Made by a program: the position numbers and the translations under genes
Notes under the pieces: model-generated
The model's input: only the letters and a program-made list of their open reading frames with translations
Databases searched by the model: none
What the model was told of the DNA's origin: nothing
Part shown: in pieces, positions 24,944-33,287 of the stretch
Numbering within the stretch: position 1 is the stretch's first letter
Layout: the number at the start of each line of letters is the position of its first letter
DNA from: JAHWKV01 sp040905365
GTDB lineage: Bacteria > Actinomycetota > CADDZG01 > JAHWKV01
Length of the DNA stretch: 50,007 nucleotides
NCBI GenBank assembly: GCA_040905365.1
Contig: JBBDRQ010000023.1
Span: 1 to 50,007, forward strand
Direction of reading: 5' to 3'

Positions 24944-25549
24944 ATGCCTAAGCCAGCAAAAGGAGCGCGCCTGGGGTCGGGACCCGCGCATCAGAAGCTG
25001 TTGATCCGCTCCCTCGCCTCCGACTTGATCACCCTGGAGCGCATCCGCACTTCTGAGGCCAAGGCCAAGATGTTGCGGCCGCACGCGGAGCGGCTCGTTA
25101 CCCTCGCCAAGACCAACACGCTGCACTCGCGGCGCCAGGCTCTCGGGGTGATCGAGGACTCCGACGTGGTGCACAAGCTCTTCGACGAGCTGGGCCCGCG
25201 GTTTGCGGAGCGCAACGGCGGCTACACCCGCATCGTGAAGCTGGGCCCCCGCAAGGGCGACGCGGCTGCGATGGCCATCATCGAGTTCATTGAAGAAGCC
25301 GAGCTCGCCTCGGGTGTGCAGACGGAGGAGGCCAAGCAGAAGCGCCGTGGACTGCTGAGGAAGAAGCGGCAGGAAACCGGCGCCAAGCGCGGCGCCAAGA
25401 AGGCTGAGCCCGTCGACTCCGGCGAGCTCGAGGAGGACCAAGAGCCCGAAGAGCCGCAGGAGCCGGAAGAGCCGGAGGCCTCAGCCGACGAGGGCTCGGA
25501 CGACGCCGAAGACTCCGAAGACTCCGAAGACTCCGAATCCAAAGATTAG
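24944..25549 (+). CDS. rplQ: 50S ribosomal protein L17 (bL17) with long acidic tail
   Basis: The first 120 or so residues are normal L17 (GSGPAHQKLLIRSLASDLIT, then RTSEAKAKMLRPHAERLVTL). A mixed-charge and then strongly acidic tail of about 75 residues follows, with EEPQEPEEPE and runs of DSED, giving 201 residues. Acidic tails on a ribosomal protein are unusual in most phyla; they may limit nonspecific RNA binding before assembly (inference). truA follows after 12 bp. Confidence 0.96.
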   Translation: MPKPAKGARLGSGPAHQKLLIRSLASDLITLERIRTSEAKAKMLRPHAERLVTLAKTNTLHSRRQALGVIEDSDVVHKLFDELGPRFAERNGGYTRIVKLGPRKGDAAAMAIIEFIEEAELASGVQTEEAKQKRRGLLRKKRQETGAKRGAKKAEPVDSGELEEDQEPEEPQEPEEPEASADEGSDDAEDSEDSEDSESKD

Positions 25550-25561
25550 TGCACTAGTTTC

Positions 25562-26308
25562 GTGAGCACTTACCGCATGCTCGTTGCCTATGACGGCGGA
25601 CCCTTTCACGGGTTCCAGCGCCAGCCCGGCCTGGAGACCGTCCAGGGTCGGCTGGAGAGCGCGCTGGCCAAGATCACCGGCCGCCAGATCCTGACTTCCG
25701 CAGCCGGCCGGACCGACGCCGGCGTGCATGCCCTGGGCCAGGTCATGTCCTTCAAGACCGAGGCCATCGCCGATGTGGATGGCTGCGCCGTCCGGCTGAA
25801 CTCGCTTTGCGGACCGGAGGTGGCCGTCATCGAGATGGAGGAGGCCGCCGAGGGATTCGACGCGCGGTTTTCGGCAACTTCGCGCACTTACGAGTACGGG
25901 ATCCTGAACCGGCCGGTGCACGATCCGTTTGCCCGCCACACCACCTGGCACGTCGCTGTGGAGCTGGACGAGCAACTGATGGCCAAAGGCGCACAGGCGC
26001 TGCTCGGAGAACACTCATTCGAATCGTTTGCCCGGGTGGAGGAGGGCAAGAATCCGATGCGGCGGATCGAGTCGATAGAGATCGAGCGCGACGGGGAGCT
26101 GATCACGATCAGGATCACCGCCAACTCGTTTCTACAGCAGATGGTGCGCTCGATCGTGGGAACGCTCGTGCAGGTGGGCGCCGGCAAGACTCATCCGGAC
26201 GACCTGGACCGGATACTGCACGCCCGGGACCGCTCGGCGGCAGGCCCGGTGGCGCCGCCCCACGGTCTGTTCCTGGTCTCGGTGAGCTATCCCGGAGAGT
26301 TGTTGTGA
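25562..26308 (+). CDS. truA: tRNA pseudouridine(38-40) synthase TruA
   Basis: A 248-residue enzyme isomerising uridines 38-40 in the anticodon stem-loop. The catalytic Asp52 lies in AGRTDAGVHALGQ. NSFLQQMVRSIVGTLVQVG near the C-terminus is the other family hallmark. GTG start. Its location between rplQ and rplM is usual in actinobacteria. A dispersed repeat copy begins 8 bp after the stop. Confidence 0.97.
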   Translation: MSTYRMLVAYDGGPFHGFQRQPGLETVQGRLESALAKITGRQILTSAAGRTDAGVHALGQVMSFKTEAIADVDGCAVRLNSLCGPEVAVIEMEEAAEGFDARFSATSRTYEYGILNRPVHDPFARHTTWHVAVELDEQLMAKGAQALLGEHSFESFARVEEGKNPMRRIESIEIERDGELITIRITANSFLQQMVRSIVGTLVQVGAGKTHPDDLDRILHARDRSAAGPVAPPHGLFLVSVSYPGELL

Positions 26309-26316
26309 TAAGTCGG

Positions 26317-26353
26317 CGCCGCCAAACGCCCCGAAGGTTAGTGGCCAGGGTAC
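26317..26353 (-). repeat. Dispersed 37-bp repeat, copy A (between truA and rplM)
   Basis: In reverse orientation this matches 43314-43350 at 36 of 37 positions. It begins GTACCCTGGCCACTAACCTT and continues with a GGGGCGTTTGGCGGCG-type end. A lone terminal half of the element described at 43314-43475. It sits just upstream of the probable rplM promoter region. Confidence 0.85.
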
Positions 26354-26395
26354 TAGTTAATCGATTTCGTCTAGTGACAGTAGGATAGGACCGGT

Positions 26396-26899
26396 ATGCA
26401 AAAGACTACGCAATCAATCAAGGCAGCCGAGATCGACCGTAAGTGGTGGGTCGTCGACGCCGAGGATCTGGTGCTCGGCCGTCTGGCTGCTCAGGTTGCC
26501 CACATTCTGCGGGGCAAGCACAAGCCGACGTTCACCCCGCACCTGGACAACGGCGACCACGTCGTGATCGTAAACGCCGACAAGGTGCGCCTCACCGGTC
26601 ACAAGGTCGAAGAAAAGATTTGGTACCGCCACTCGGGATATCCGGGAGGCCTGCGCGAGCTTCGCTACGACAAGCTCATGGCCGACCGCCCCGCTTTGGT
26701 GGTGGAGAAAGCCGTCAAGGGGATGCTGCCCCACAACAGGCTGGGCCGGGCGATGGCCGGCAAGCTCAACGTCTACGCCGGTCCCAAGCATCCACACGAA
26801 GCCCAAAAGCCCGAGCCGCTGGTCTTGAGCAACACCCGGGGCATAGCCGCGGGCAGGGGCGAGGTAGTGTCTGCCGAGGCCGTGGGAGGGGAGCAATAA
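26396..26899 (+). CDS. rplM: 50S ribosomal protein L13 (uL13)
   Basis: A 167-residue early-assembly protein. WWVVDAEDLVLGRLAAQVAH, IWYRHSGYPGGLRE and VKGMLPHNRLGRAM are diagnostic. About 20 extra residues at the C-terminus (IAAGRGEVVSAEAVGG) exceed the usual 142-150. ATG is preceded by TAGGATAGGA. Paired with rpsI, which starts 2 bp downstream. Confidence 0.97.
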   Translation: MQKTTQSIKAAEIDRKWWVVDAEDLVLGRLAAQVAHILRGKHKPTFTPHLDNGDHVVIVNADKVRLTGHKVEEKIWYRHSGYPGGLRELRYDKLMADRPALVVEKAVKGMLPHNRLGRAMAGKLNVYAGPKHPHEAQKPEPLVLSNTRGIAAGRGEVVSAEAVGGEQ

Positions 26900-26901
26900 C
26901 T

Positions 26902-27303
26902 GTGACTGTAACCAAGGAGCTGGTCCGGGCCACCGGGCGGCGTAAAGAGTCCGTAGCACGCGTGCGCCTGATGCCGGGCGAGGGAAACTTCAACATCAAC
27001 GGAGGGCGCAGCCTCGAAGATTACTTTCCCAACATAGCGATCCGGCGCATCATTCTCGAGCCGCTGGAGGTTCTGGAGCTGGCTAACTCCTACGACATAG
27101 TCGCTCTGATCGACGGCGGCGGAGTAGCCGGCCAGGCCGGCGCCCTGCGCCACGCCATCTCTCGAGCGCTGGCCGAGTTGGACCCGGATCTGCGCCCGCC
27201 GCTGAAGAAGGCCGGTTTTTTGACGCGGGATGCCCGTATCAAGGAGCGCCGCAAGTACGGTCTGAAGAAGGCCCGCAAGGCACCGCAGTACTCCAAGCGT
27301 TAG
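26902..27303 (+). CDS. rpsI: 30S ribosomal protein S9 (uS9)
   Basis: A 133-residue protein whose C-terminal tail reaches P-site tRNA. I use the GTG at 26902 (MTVTKELVRATGRRKESVAR); an open frame continues far upstream within rplM but is not S9. The GGGVAGQAGALRHAISRAL segment and the ending KKARKAPQYSKR are typical. GGAGGGG is upstream. Last gene of the ribosomal block; converges on the flavodoxin-like genes. Confidence 0.97.
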   Translation: MTVTKELVRATGRRKESVARVRLMPGEGNFNINGGRSLEDYFPNIAIRRIILEPLEVLELANSYDIVALIDGGGVAGQAGALRHAISRALAELDPDLRPPLKKAGFLTRDARIKERRKYGLKKARKAPQYSKR

Positions 27304-27337
27304 TTGGCGACCCCCTAAGTCACCCGCTGGGGAGCTT

Positions 27338-27350
27338 GGCGGCGTGAGCC
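27338..27350 (+). repeat. Fragment related to the dispersed palindromic element (between rpsI and flavodoxin genes)
   Basis: GGCGGCGTGAGCC is identical to 43344-43356 inside the MITE-like element. Around it, the 86-bp convergent intergenic region has short dyads (GGCGC/GCGC). It could serve as a terminator for rpsI, although no T-tract is present. Confidence 0.4.
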
Positions 27351-27389
27351 GGAAGTGGCGCTCCGGCGCGCTCCTTCTATGAGCAGCTC

Positions 27390-27908
27390 TTAGCCGACCA
27401 GGCTGCCGACGCGGGCCTGCTTGATGGCGTGCAGCTGGTCGGAGACGCCGATAGCCCACTGCCGGATCTGATTGAAGTCCCGAAAGTCGCCGGTGGGCGC
27501 CTTCAGCGAGGACACGATGGCCCGCTCGCCGATGGTGAGCACCTGGCGGTCGATGTTGCCGGGGAACAGCTTGTGCTCCCGGGCTCCGGTTGCCTCGGTC
27601 ATCTTGTCGAGCTCGGGCGAGCGCCCGGGTGCGAGTGGTTCGCCGACCGGCCCGCTGCTAAAGAGCCAAACCGGACGCTTGCGCAGCTCCTCCCCATGTA
27701 CGTTGACCAGCTGTCTGGCCGCCTTCATCCAGCGGCCGGCGTAGACGGCGCTGCCCAGCAGCACGGCATCCCACTCCTCCAGAGATTTGACTTTCTCGAT
27801 GGGCATGATCCTGCAATCGGTACCGCGCCGCCGCATCGCCTCGCAGATGGCCTCGGCGATCTGCGCGGTTGAGCCGTGCTTGGATGCTGCGGTCACCAGT
27901 ACTTTCAT
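27390..27908 (-). CDS. Flavodoxin-domain protein, copy 1
   Basis: 172 residues. ATG at 27908 has GGAGG a few bases upstream. The N-terminal FMN-phosphate loop reads TAASKHGSTAQIAEAI, close to the T/S-x-x-G-x-T consensus, followed by alternating beta/alpha segments (AVLLGSAVYAGRWMKAARQL, VWLFSSGPVGEP). This resembles menaquinone-dependent protoporphyrinogen oxidase (HemG)-type or actinobacterial flavodoxin-domain proteins. FMN binding is plausible; substrate unknown. It lies 20 bp downstream of a paralogue in the same direction, forming a pair. Confidence 0.88.
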   Translation of the reverse strand: MKVLVTAASKHGSTAQIAEAICEAMRRRGTDCRIMPIEKVKSLEEWDAVLLGSAVYAGRWMKAARQLVNVHGEELRKRPVWLFSSGPVGEPLAPGRSPELDKMTEATGAREHKLFPGNIDRQVLTIGERAIVSSLKAPTGDFRDFNQIRQWAIGVSDQLHAIKQARVGSLVG

Positions 27909-27928
27909 CGCCCCTCCTACGGTTGCGA

Positions 27929-28453
27929 CTATACGGTCAACTGCCACTCGTCGTGCCGTCCGGATTCTGCGCGTAGCGTGCGGGCGATGCCGGTCGCCCA
28001 CTTGCGGATCTGGTGGATGTCGTAGGCGCCGTCCACCGGTTTGACCAGCGGCGCCACCGCCGCGGCCTCGGCGAACTGCAGCACCTCCTGCCCCCTGGTG
28101 AGGGGGAACAAGCGATGCTCCACCGCACCGGCTTTGGCCTTCAACGCGGCAAGCTCAAGCGAATGGGGCCGACCGGTGGAGGGCTCGTCAATCGAACCGC
28201 TGCTGAAGAGCCAGACCTTACGCTGCATCAGCTGAGCCGCCTGCCGATCCACCAGCTGCACCGCCGGCCTCAGCCACCGGCCGCTGTGCAGGGCGCTGCC
28301 GATCACCACCGCGTCGAACCCCGTTACGCTGCAAACCGCTTCCGGTGGCATGCGACTGACCTCTACGCCGTCTCGCTTCAACGTGCGGTAGATCTTGTCG
28401 CCGATCGGATCGTTGGTCCCGGGGAAGGACGCTGCAGTCACCAGTACCTTCAT
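27929..28453 (-). CDS. Flavodoxin-domain protein, copy 2 with altered FMN loop
   Basis: 174 residues, clearly paralogous to the downstream gene: shared MKVLVTAAS start, AVVIGSALHSGRW, KVWLFSSGSIDEP and HRLFPLTRGQEVL. The phosphate-binding loop is SFPGTNDPIG, which departs from the canonical pattern, so FMN affinity or ligand may differ. Divergent from glmM with a 137-bp shared upstream region. The two genes probably form one transcript; heterodimerisation is possible but unproven. Confidence 0.86.
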   Translation of the reverse strand: MKVLVTAASFPGTNDPIGDKIYRTLKRDGVEVSRMPPEAVCSVTGFDAVVIGSALHSGRWLRPAVQLVDRQAAQLMQRKVWLFSSGSIDEPSTGRPHSLELAALKAKAGAVEHRLFPLTRGQEVLQFAEAAAVAPLVKPVDGAYDIHQIRKWATGIARTLRAESGRHDEWQLTV

Positions 28454-28590
28454 CGCAGTCCAATGCTCACTTCGAGATTTGCTCTTACATGACCAAGCGC
28501 AGTGTGCCGGAGGTTGGCTTGGCGGGATAGGGCTGAAGGTCCCGTTGGTTTCGGGACCGCCGCGCCGGCCGGGCCGGTACCATTAGCCTC

Positions 28591-29922
28591 GTGAGTGAAC
28601 TTTTTGGAACCGACGGGGTGCGCGGCGTAGCCAACGAGATGCTGACCCCGCAGCTGGCCACCGACCTGGGACGGGCGATTGCCGCGCTTTCGCCGCCGGG
28701 GTCCCGCCCCAAGATTGTGGTCGGACGCGATACGCGCCGGTCGGGTCAGATGCTGGAGGCGGCGTTGTCGGCGGGGGTGATGGCCGCCGGCGGCGACGTT
28801 GTGGTGGGCGGAGTCCTGCCCACCCCGGCGGTGGCCATGTTGGTCCCGCACCTGCGGGCCGATGCCGGAGTAGTGATATCGGCCTCGCACAACCCGTATA
28901 CGGACAACGGGATCAAGTTCTTTGCCTCCGACGGGTACAAGCTCACCGATGAAGCGCAGTCCCGGATTCAGGCGCTGGTCGGCGACCCCCCGCCCGGAGT
29001 GACCGGCGCCGCCATCGGCAATGCGCGGCGGGCCTTTCGAGCTCAGCAGACCTACGTCTCGGGGACGCTTCGAGCTCTGGAGGGCCGCCACCTGGAAGGA
29101 CTTAAGGTCGTGCTGGACTGCGGCAACGGGGCCGCTTACCGCACCAGTCCCGCCGCCTTTCGGCAGGCGGGGGCGGAGCTGGTGACGATGAACTGCTCCC
29201 CGGACGGCACCAATATCAACCGGTCCTGCGGCTCCACCAATGTCGAGGCGGTGGCGGATCGGGTGGTCGATACGGGGTCGGATCTGGGGCTGGCGCACGA
29301 CGGTGACGCAGACCGGGTGATCGCCGTCGACGAAACCGGCGCCGAAGTGGACGGCGACGCCATGATCGCCCTGCTCGCCCTGGAGCTCAAAGAAGCCGGC
29401 GAACTCCAAGGCGGCTTGGTGGTGAGCACTGTGATGGCCAACCTCGGTCTGCGCAAGGCGCTGGCCGCCTCGGATATCGAGCTGGTGGAGACCCCGGTGG
29501 GGGACCGGTTCGTCCTGCAGGCGATGCGCCAAAGAGGCGCCTCCATAGGAGGCGAGCAGTCCGGTCACCTGATCCTCTCCAGGTTCGGAACCACCGGCGA
29601 CGGGCTGGTAACCGGTCTGCGGCTGGCGGGTCGTATGGTTTCCACCGGGCGTAAGCTCTCCGATCTGGCGTCCGTCGTACGACGGTTTCCTCAGGTTCTG
29701 GTGAATGTAAAGGTACCCAGCCCCCAGCGGGTCGAATCCTCCTCGACCATTCAAAAGCAAATCGAGCGGACCGAGCGTGAGCTGCACGGGTCCGGCCGGA
29801 TCCTGGTGAGGGCTTCGGGAACCGAGCCGCTGGTGCGGGTGATGGTGGAGGCCGCCGATCAACCCACCGCCCAGGCCGTGGCCGACGAGGTGGCTCAGCT
29901 CATCGGGCGGGAGTTGGGGTAG
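28591..29922 (+). CDS. glmM: Phosphoglucosamine mutase
   Basis: A 443-residue enzyme converting glucosamine-6-phosphate to glucosamine-1-phosphate for UDP-GlcNAc and peptidoglycan synthesis. The phosphoserine is Ser99 in VVISASHNPYTDNGIKFF; the metal loop is HDGDADRVIAVDE; the sugar-binding and phosphate-binding regions GGEQSGHLI and VRASGTEPLVRVM are intact. GTG start. Its neighbours alr and nnr make a cell-wall and housekeeping operon common in actinobacteria. Confidence 0.97.
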   Translation: MSELFGTDGVRGVANEMLTPQLATDLGRAIAALSPPGSRPKIVVGRDTRRSGQMLEAALSAGVMAAGGDVVVGGVLPTPAVAMLVPHLRADAGVVISASHNPYTDNGIKFFASDGYKLTDEAQSRIQALVGDPPPGVTGAAIGNARRAFRAQQTYVSGTLRALEGRHLEGLKVVLDCGNGAAYRTSPAAFRQAGAELVTMNCSPDGTNINRSCGSTNVEAVADRVVDTGSDLGLAHDGDADRVIAVDETGAEVDGDAMIALLALELKEAGELQGGLVVSTVMANLGLRKALAASDIELVETPVGDRFVLQAMRQRGASIGGEQSGHLILSRFGTTGDGLVTGLRLAGRMVSTGRKLSDLASVVRRFPQVLVNVKVPSPQRVESSSTIQKQIERTERELHGSGRILVRASGTEPLVRVMVEAADQPTAQAVADEVAQLIGRELG

Positions 29923-29923
29923 C

Positions 29924-31450
29924 GTGCAAAAGCTCGTAACGCCCGCGTCGATGGCGGCGGCGGATGCGGCCGCCGTAGACGCCGGGGTTGCCTCCCGGGA
30001 GCTGATGGGCCGGGCCGGACGGGCTCTGGGCCGGGCGGCGCTGCAGATGATGGACGGCGGCTACGGCCGGCGGGTGGTGATCGTGTGCGGCAAGGGCAAC
30101 AACGGCGGCGATGGCTTTGTGTGCGCCGCCCACCTGGCCCACCACGGCGCGAGCTGCACCGTGGTGCCGACTGCCGAGCCCGCCGCGCTGGGCGGCGACG
30201 CCGCGTGGGCCTTTTCGTTGCTGGGCTCGACCTCCTGCCGCGTGCGTGGGTACGAGCCCGACGTCCTGCGGCGGATGTTGGCCCGGGCGGACCTCGTGGT
30301 CGACGCCATGGTGGGCACCGGGTTCAGCGGAACTCTTCGGGGACGGCTCGCCGAGGCGGTAGAGGTGGTCGGCGCGTCCGGCGTGCCGGTGCTGGCCGTA
30401 GACATCCCTTCCGGGGTGGACGGGTTGACCGGACAGGTGGCGGGCCCGGCGATCAAGGCGCAGGCGACGGTGACCATGGCGGCTCTCAAGCCCGGCCTGG
30501 TGCTGCAGCCCGGCGCCGAGCATGCCGGGCGGGTCCTGGTGGTAGATATCGGGATACCGCCGGAGCTCGTCGAGACCCGCGTGCACATGGTGGGCGATTC
30601 GGACCTGGCGGAGCAATTGATCCCGCGCGCCTTGTCGGCACACAAGCGCAGCGTCGGCAAGGTGGTGATAGCCGCCGGCTCGGTCGGTATGACCGGCGCG
30701 GCCACCCTGAGCGCGCTGGGCGCGATGCGAGCCGGCGCGGGTCTGGTTCGGGTCGCTGTGCCGCGCTCGGTTCGCTCCCAGGTGGCGCCGACGGTCGTCG
30801 AGGCGCTCACCAGCGGAGTCGACGAAGGCGACGACGGGCAGTTCGGCGCCGCCGCGGCCGGGACGGTCGGCGACTGGGCGAACCAGTGGGACGCGCTGGC
30901 CTTGGGGCCCGGCATCGGGCGCAGTCCCGAGGTGCGGCGCTTCGTGGAGGCCGTCTTGACTAAGGTGAGCGTACCGGTGGCGCTTGACGCCGACGGCTTG
31001 GCGGCGTTTGCCGGACGGCCCCAATGGCTGGCAAATCGCTCCGGTCCTACTATCCTTACTCCGCACGCCGGTGAGCTGGGCGCCCTGCTCTCGATGGGCG
31101 CCGGGGAGGTGGACTCCAATAGAGTGGAGGTTGCCGTCCAAGCGGCCCAGACCACTGGGTCCACGGTGCTGTTGAAAGGGTTTCGTACGGTGGTGGCCGA
31201 ACCCTCGGGCCGGGCCGTGCTGGTCGACGCCGGGGGGCCGATGCTGGCTACCGCCGGCACCGGCGATGTGCTGACCGGGATGGTGGCTGCGTTGGCCGCG
31301 CAGATGCCGCCGTTCGAGGCGGCTTGGTCGGCGGCTTGCCTGCACGGCCTGGCCGGTGAGCTGGTTTGCCGCAAGATCGGGGAGAATGCGGTGATTGCCG
31401 GTGACCTTTCGTGGGCAATTGGACAGGTAATGAGGAGACTTCAGCAGTGA
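29924..31450 (+). CDS. nnr: Bifunctional NAD(P)HX epimerase / ADP-dependent NAD(P)HX dehydratase
   Basis: A 508-residue metabolite-repair enzyme that restores hydrated NADH and NADPH. The N-terminal epimerase half (about 1-215) has GKGNNGGDGFV and VDAMVGTGFSGTLRG. The C-terminal kinase-fold dehydratase half (about 225-508) has LTPHAGELGALLSMG and AGTGDVLTGMVAAL. GTG start 1 bp after the glmM stop. The frame ends 4 bp inside the alr start region. Fusion of the two activities is the usual bacterial form. Confidence 0.95.
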   Translation: MQKLVTPASMAAADAAAVDAGVASRELMGRAGRALGRAALQMMDGGYGRRVVIVCGKGNNGGDGFVCAAHLAHHGASCTVVPTAEPAALGGDAAWAFSLLGSTSCRVRGYEPDVLRRMLARADLVVDAMVGTGFSGTLRGRLAEAVEVVGASGVPVLAVDIPSGVDGLTGQVAGPAIKAQATVTMAALKPGLVLQPGAEHAGRVLVVDIGIPPELVETRVHMVGDSDLAEQLIPRALSAHKRSVGKVVIAAGSVGMTGAATLSALGAMRAGAGLVRVAVPRSVRSQVAPTVVEALTSGVDEGDDGQFGAAAAGTVGDWANQWDALALGPGIGRSPEVRRFVEAVLTKVSVPVALDADGLAAFAGRPQWLANRSGPTILTPHAGELGALLSMGAGEVDSNRVEVAVQAAQTTGSTVLLKGFRTVVAEPSGRAVLVDAGGPMLATAGTGDVLTGMVAALAAQMPPFEAAWSAACLHGLAGELVCRKIGENAVIAGDLSWAIGQVMRRLQQ

Positions 31451-32562
31451 ACCGGGCGCTTTGTGTGTGGGCCGAGATAGATCTGGGCTGCATCACCCGC
31501 AACGTCGCGCGGATGAAGGCCCGGCTGGCGCCGGGCGCCGCCTTCTTGGCGGTGGTCAAAGCCAACGCCTACGGCCACGGTGAAGTGGAGGCGGCCACGG
31601 CCGCTTTGCAGGGCGGCGCGGACTGGCTGGGCGTGGCTCGGGTCGAGGAGGGTGCAGCTTTGAGGGCCGCGGGTATCGGCGCTCCCATCTTGTTGCTGTC
31701 GCAGCCTCCGATGAAAAACCTGCCGGCCGCCGTCGAGTACGACCTGACGCCCAGCGTCTACAGCGCCGATGCCGTCCGGGAGCTTTCCGAGATCGGCCGA
31801 TCCGCCGGCAAATCGGTCAGCGTGCACCTCAAGGTGGACACCGGCATGCACCGCTACGGGGTCGGCTGCGACCAAGCCGAGTCGTTCGTGGACTTCATCA
31901 GCGGCCTGAGCCGAGTTGATCTGACGGGCATCTGGTCGCACCTGGCGGTTGCGGAGGAGCTGGACAACTCGTTTACCTCCCAGCAGCTGAAGCTGTTCTT
32001 GGAGATGATCGACTCCCTGGGGTCCAGGGCCGACGGCCTGGTCCGCCACATCAGCAACTCCGCCGGCACGATAGCCCTGCCGGAGGCCCATCTGGACCTG
32101 GTGCGGGCCGGTATTGCGATCTACGGCATCGCCCCGTCGGACGCGGTGGGCCGGATGGTGGAACTGGAGCCGGCGATGAGCTTTCGCTCCCGAATCGGCA
32201 TGAGTAAGCGGGTAAGCGAAGGGGAGGCGATGTCCTACGGGCTCAAGTACACGATGGAGCGAGACGGCTACGTCTCGACGGTGCCCTGCGGGTACGCCGA
32301 CGGGCTGCGCCGCAACCTCTCCAACGTCGGCGAGGTGCTGGTAAAGGGCCGCCGGTGGCCCATCAGCGGGACTATTACGATGGATCACTTCCTGATCGAT
32401 TCCGGCGACGAGCCGCTCGAGGAGGGCGAGGAGGTAGTGATCGTGGGCGCCCAGGGCGACGAGGAGATCACCGCACAGGAGATGGCCGACCACCTGGGCA
32501 CGATTCCGTGGGAGATTGTGTGTGGGGTAAGCGCAAGGGTTCGCCGCATCTACAAGCGCTGA
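31447..32562 (+). CDS. alr: Alanine racemase
   Basis: A 371-residue PLP enzyme supplying D-alanine for peptidoglycan. The PLP lysine is Lys38 in AVVKANAYGHGE and the catalytic Tyr lies in AMSYGLKYTM; the C-terminal beta domain ends with IPWEIVCGVSARVRRIY. I chose the GTG at 31447 (AGGAG 9 bp upstream, overlapping the nnr stop by 4 bp) over an ATG at 31411 that would add 12 non-family residues. Confidence 0.96.
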   Translation: MNRALCVWAEIDLGCITRNVARMKARLAPGAAFLAVVKANAYGHGEVEAATAALQGGADWLGVARVEEGAALRAAGIGAPILLLSQPPMKNLPAAVEYDLTPSVYSADAVRELSEIGRSAGKSVSVHLKVDTGMHRYGVGCDQAESFVDFISGLSRVDLTGIWSHLAVAEELDNSFTSQQLKLFLEMIDSLGSRADGLVRHISNSAGTIALPEAHLDLVRAGIAIYGIAPSDAVGRMVELEPAMSFRSRIGMSKRVSEGEAMSYGLKYTMERDGYVSTVPCGYADGLRRNLSNVGEVLVKGRRWPISGTITMDHFLIDSGDEPLEEGEEVVIVGAQGDEEITAQEMADHLGTIPWEIVCGVSARVRRIYKR

Positions 32563-32618
32563 GCGGTAGGTATCATGAAGGTTCAGCAAACGTGAGTGCA
32601 CAAGGTTGTGGGGGTTGA

Positions 32619-33260
32619 GTGGCCTGGCAGACACTCGAGGCAGCACGGGTCGAGGCGGCATCGTGTACCAAATGCGGTTTGGCGTCCGGGCGCACCCAGG
32701 TGGTCTGGCTGGACGGCAGCACCGACTCCGACCTCATGTTCGTAGGTGAGGCGCCGGGCTTTCACGAGGATCGCCAGGGCAAGCCGTTTGTCGGCGCGGC
32801 CGGCAAACTGCTCGACTCGATGCTGGAAGCGATCGGCTTGGACAGGTCGAAGTGCGTGATCTGCAACGTTATCAAGTGCCGCCCTCCCGGTAACCGCAAC
32901 CCGGAGCCCGACGAGATCGAATCCTGCACCCCTTACCTCAAGGCCCAGATCGACTTCATCAAACCCAAGGTGATCGTTACTCTCGGCAACTTTGCCACCC
33001 GCTTTATGCTGGAGCGCCCGGTGTCGATATCCAGGGTGCGGGGGCAGAGGTTCGAAGCCTTCGGAGCGACGGTCATACCCACGTTCCATCCGGCCTCTGC
33101 TCTGCACTCGGGCGGGGTTGGTTCTCCGGCGTGGACGGCGATCCGCGCGGACTTCGATGTGATCAAAGCGCAGTTGGAGGCCGACAGGGCCGCCGACCCG
33201 GCCCCCGCAGAGGTCTCTACCGCCGAGGGCGCGGTGCACGAGCAGGGTTCTCTATTTTGA
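32619..33260 (+). CDS. Family 4 uracil-DNA glycosylase with 4Fe-4S cluster
   Basis: 213 residues. It removes uracil arising from cytosine deamination in DNA. Family 4 motifs are present: GEAPGFHEDRQGKPFVG (43-59) and TFHPASAL. Likely cluster ligands are Cys16, Cys19, Cys87 and Cys103. The last 25 residues are an Ala/Pro-rich tail ending QGSLF, reminiscent of a clamp-binding motif at the extreme C-terminus (inference). GTG start with a weak GGGGGTTGA site. It sits between alr and tsaE, which are usually adjacent. Confidence 0.94.
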   Translation: MAWQTLEAARVEAASCTKCGLASGRTQVVWLDGSTDSDLMFVGEAPGFHEDRQGKPFVGAAGKLLDSMLEAIGLDRSKCVICNVIKCRPPGNRNPEPDEIESCTPYLKAQIDFIKPKVIVTLGNFATRFMLERPVSISRVRGQRFEAFGATVIPTFHPASALHSGGVGSPAWTAIRADFDVIKAQLEADRAADPAPAEVSTAEGAVHEQGSLF

Positions 33261-33287
33261 AGCGGTCCTCTATTGGGTGGCATGCCT

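Noticed and set aside
28450..29862. Minus-strand 470-codon open frame opposite glmM
   Set aside because: Overlaps an unmistakable GlmM on the other strand; His/Arg/Gly-rich shadow composition.
30061..31374. Minus-strand 437-codon open frame opposite the nnr gene
   Set aside because: Low-complexity Pro/Ala/Thr/Ser shadow of a clear bifunctional enzyme.
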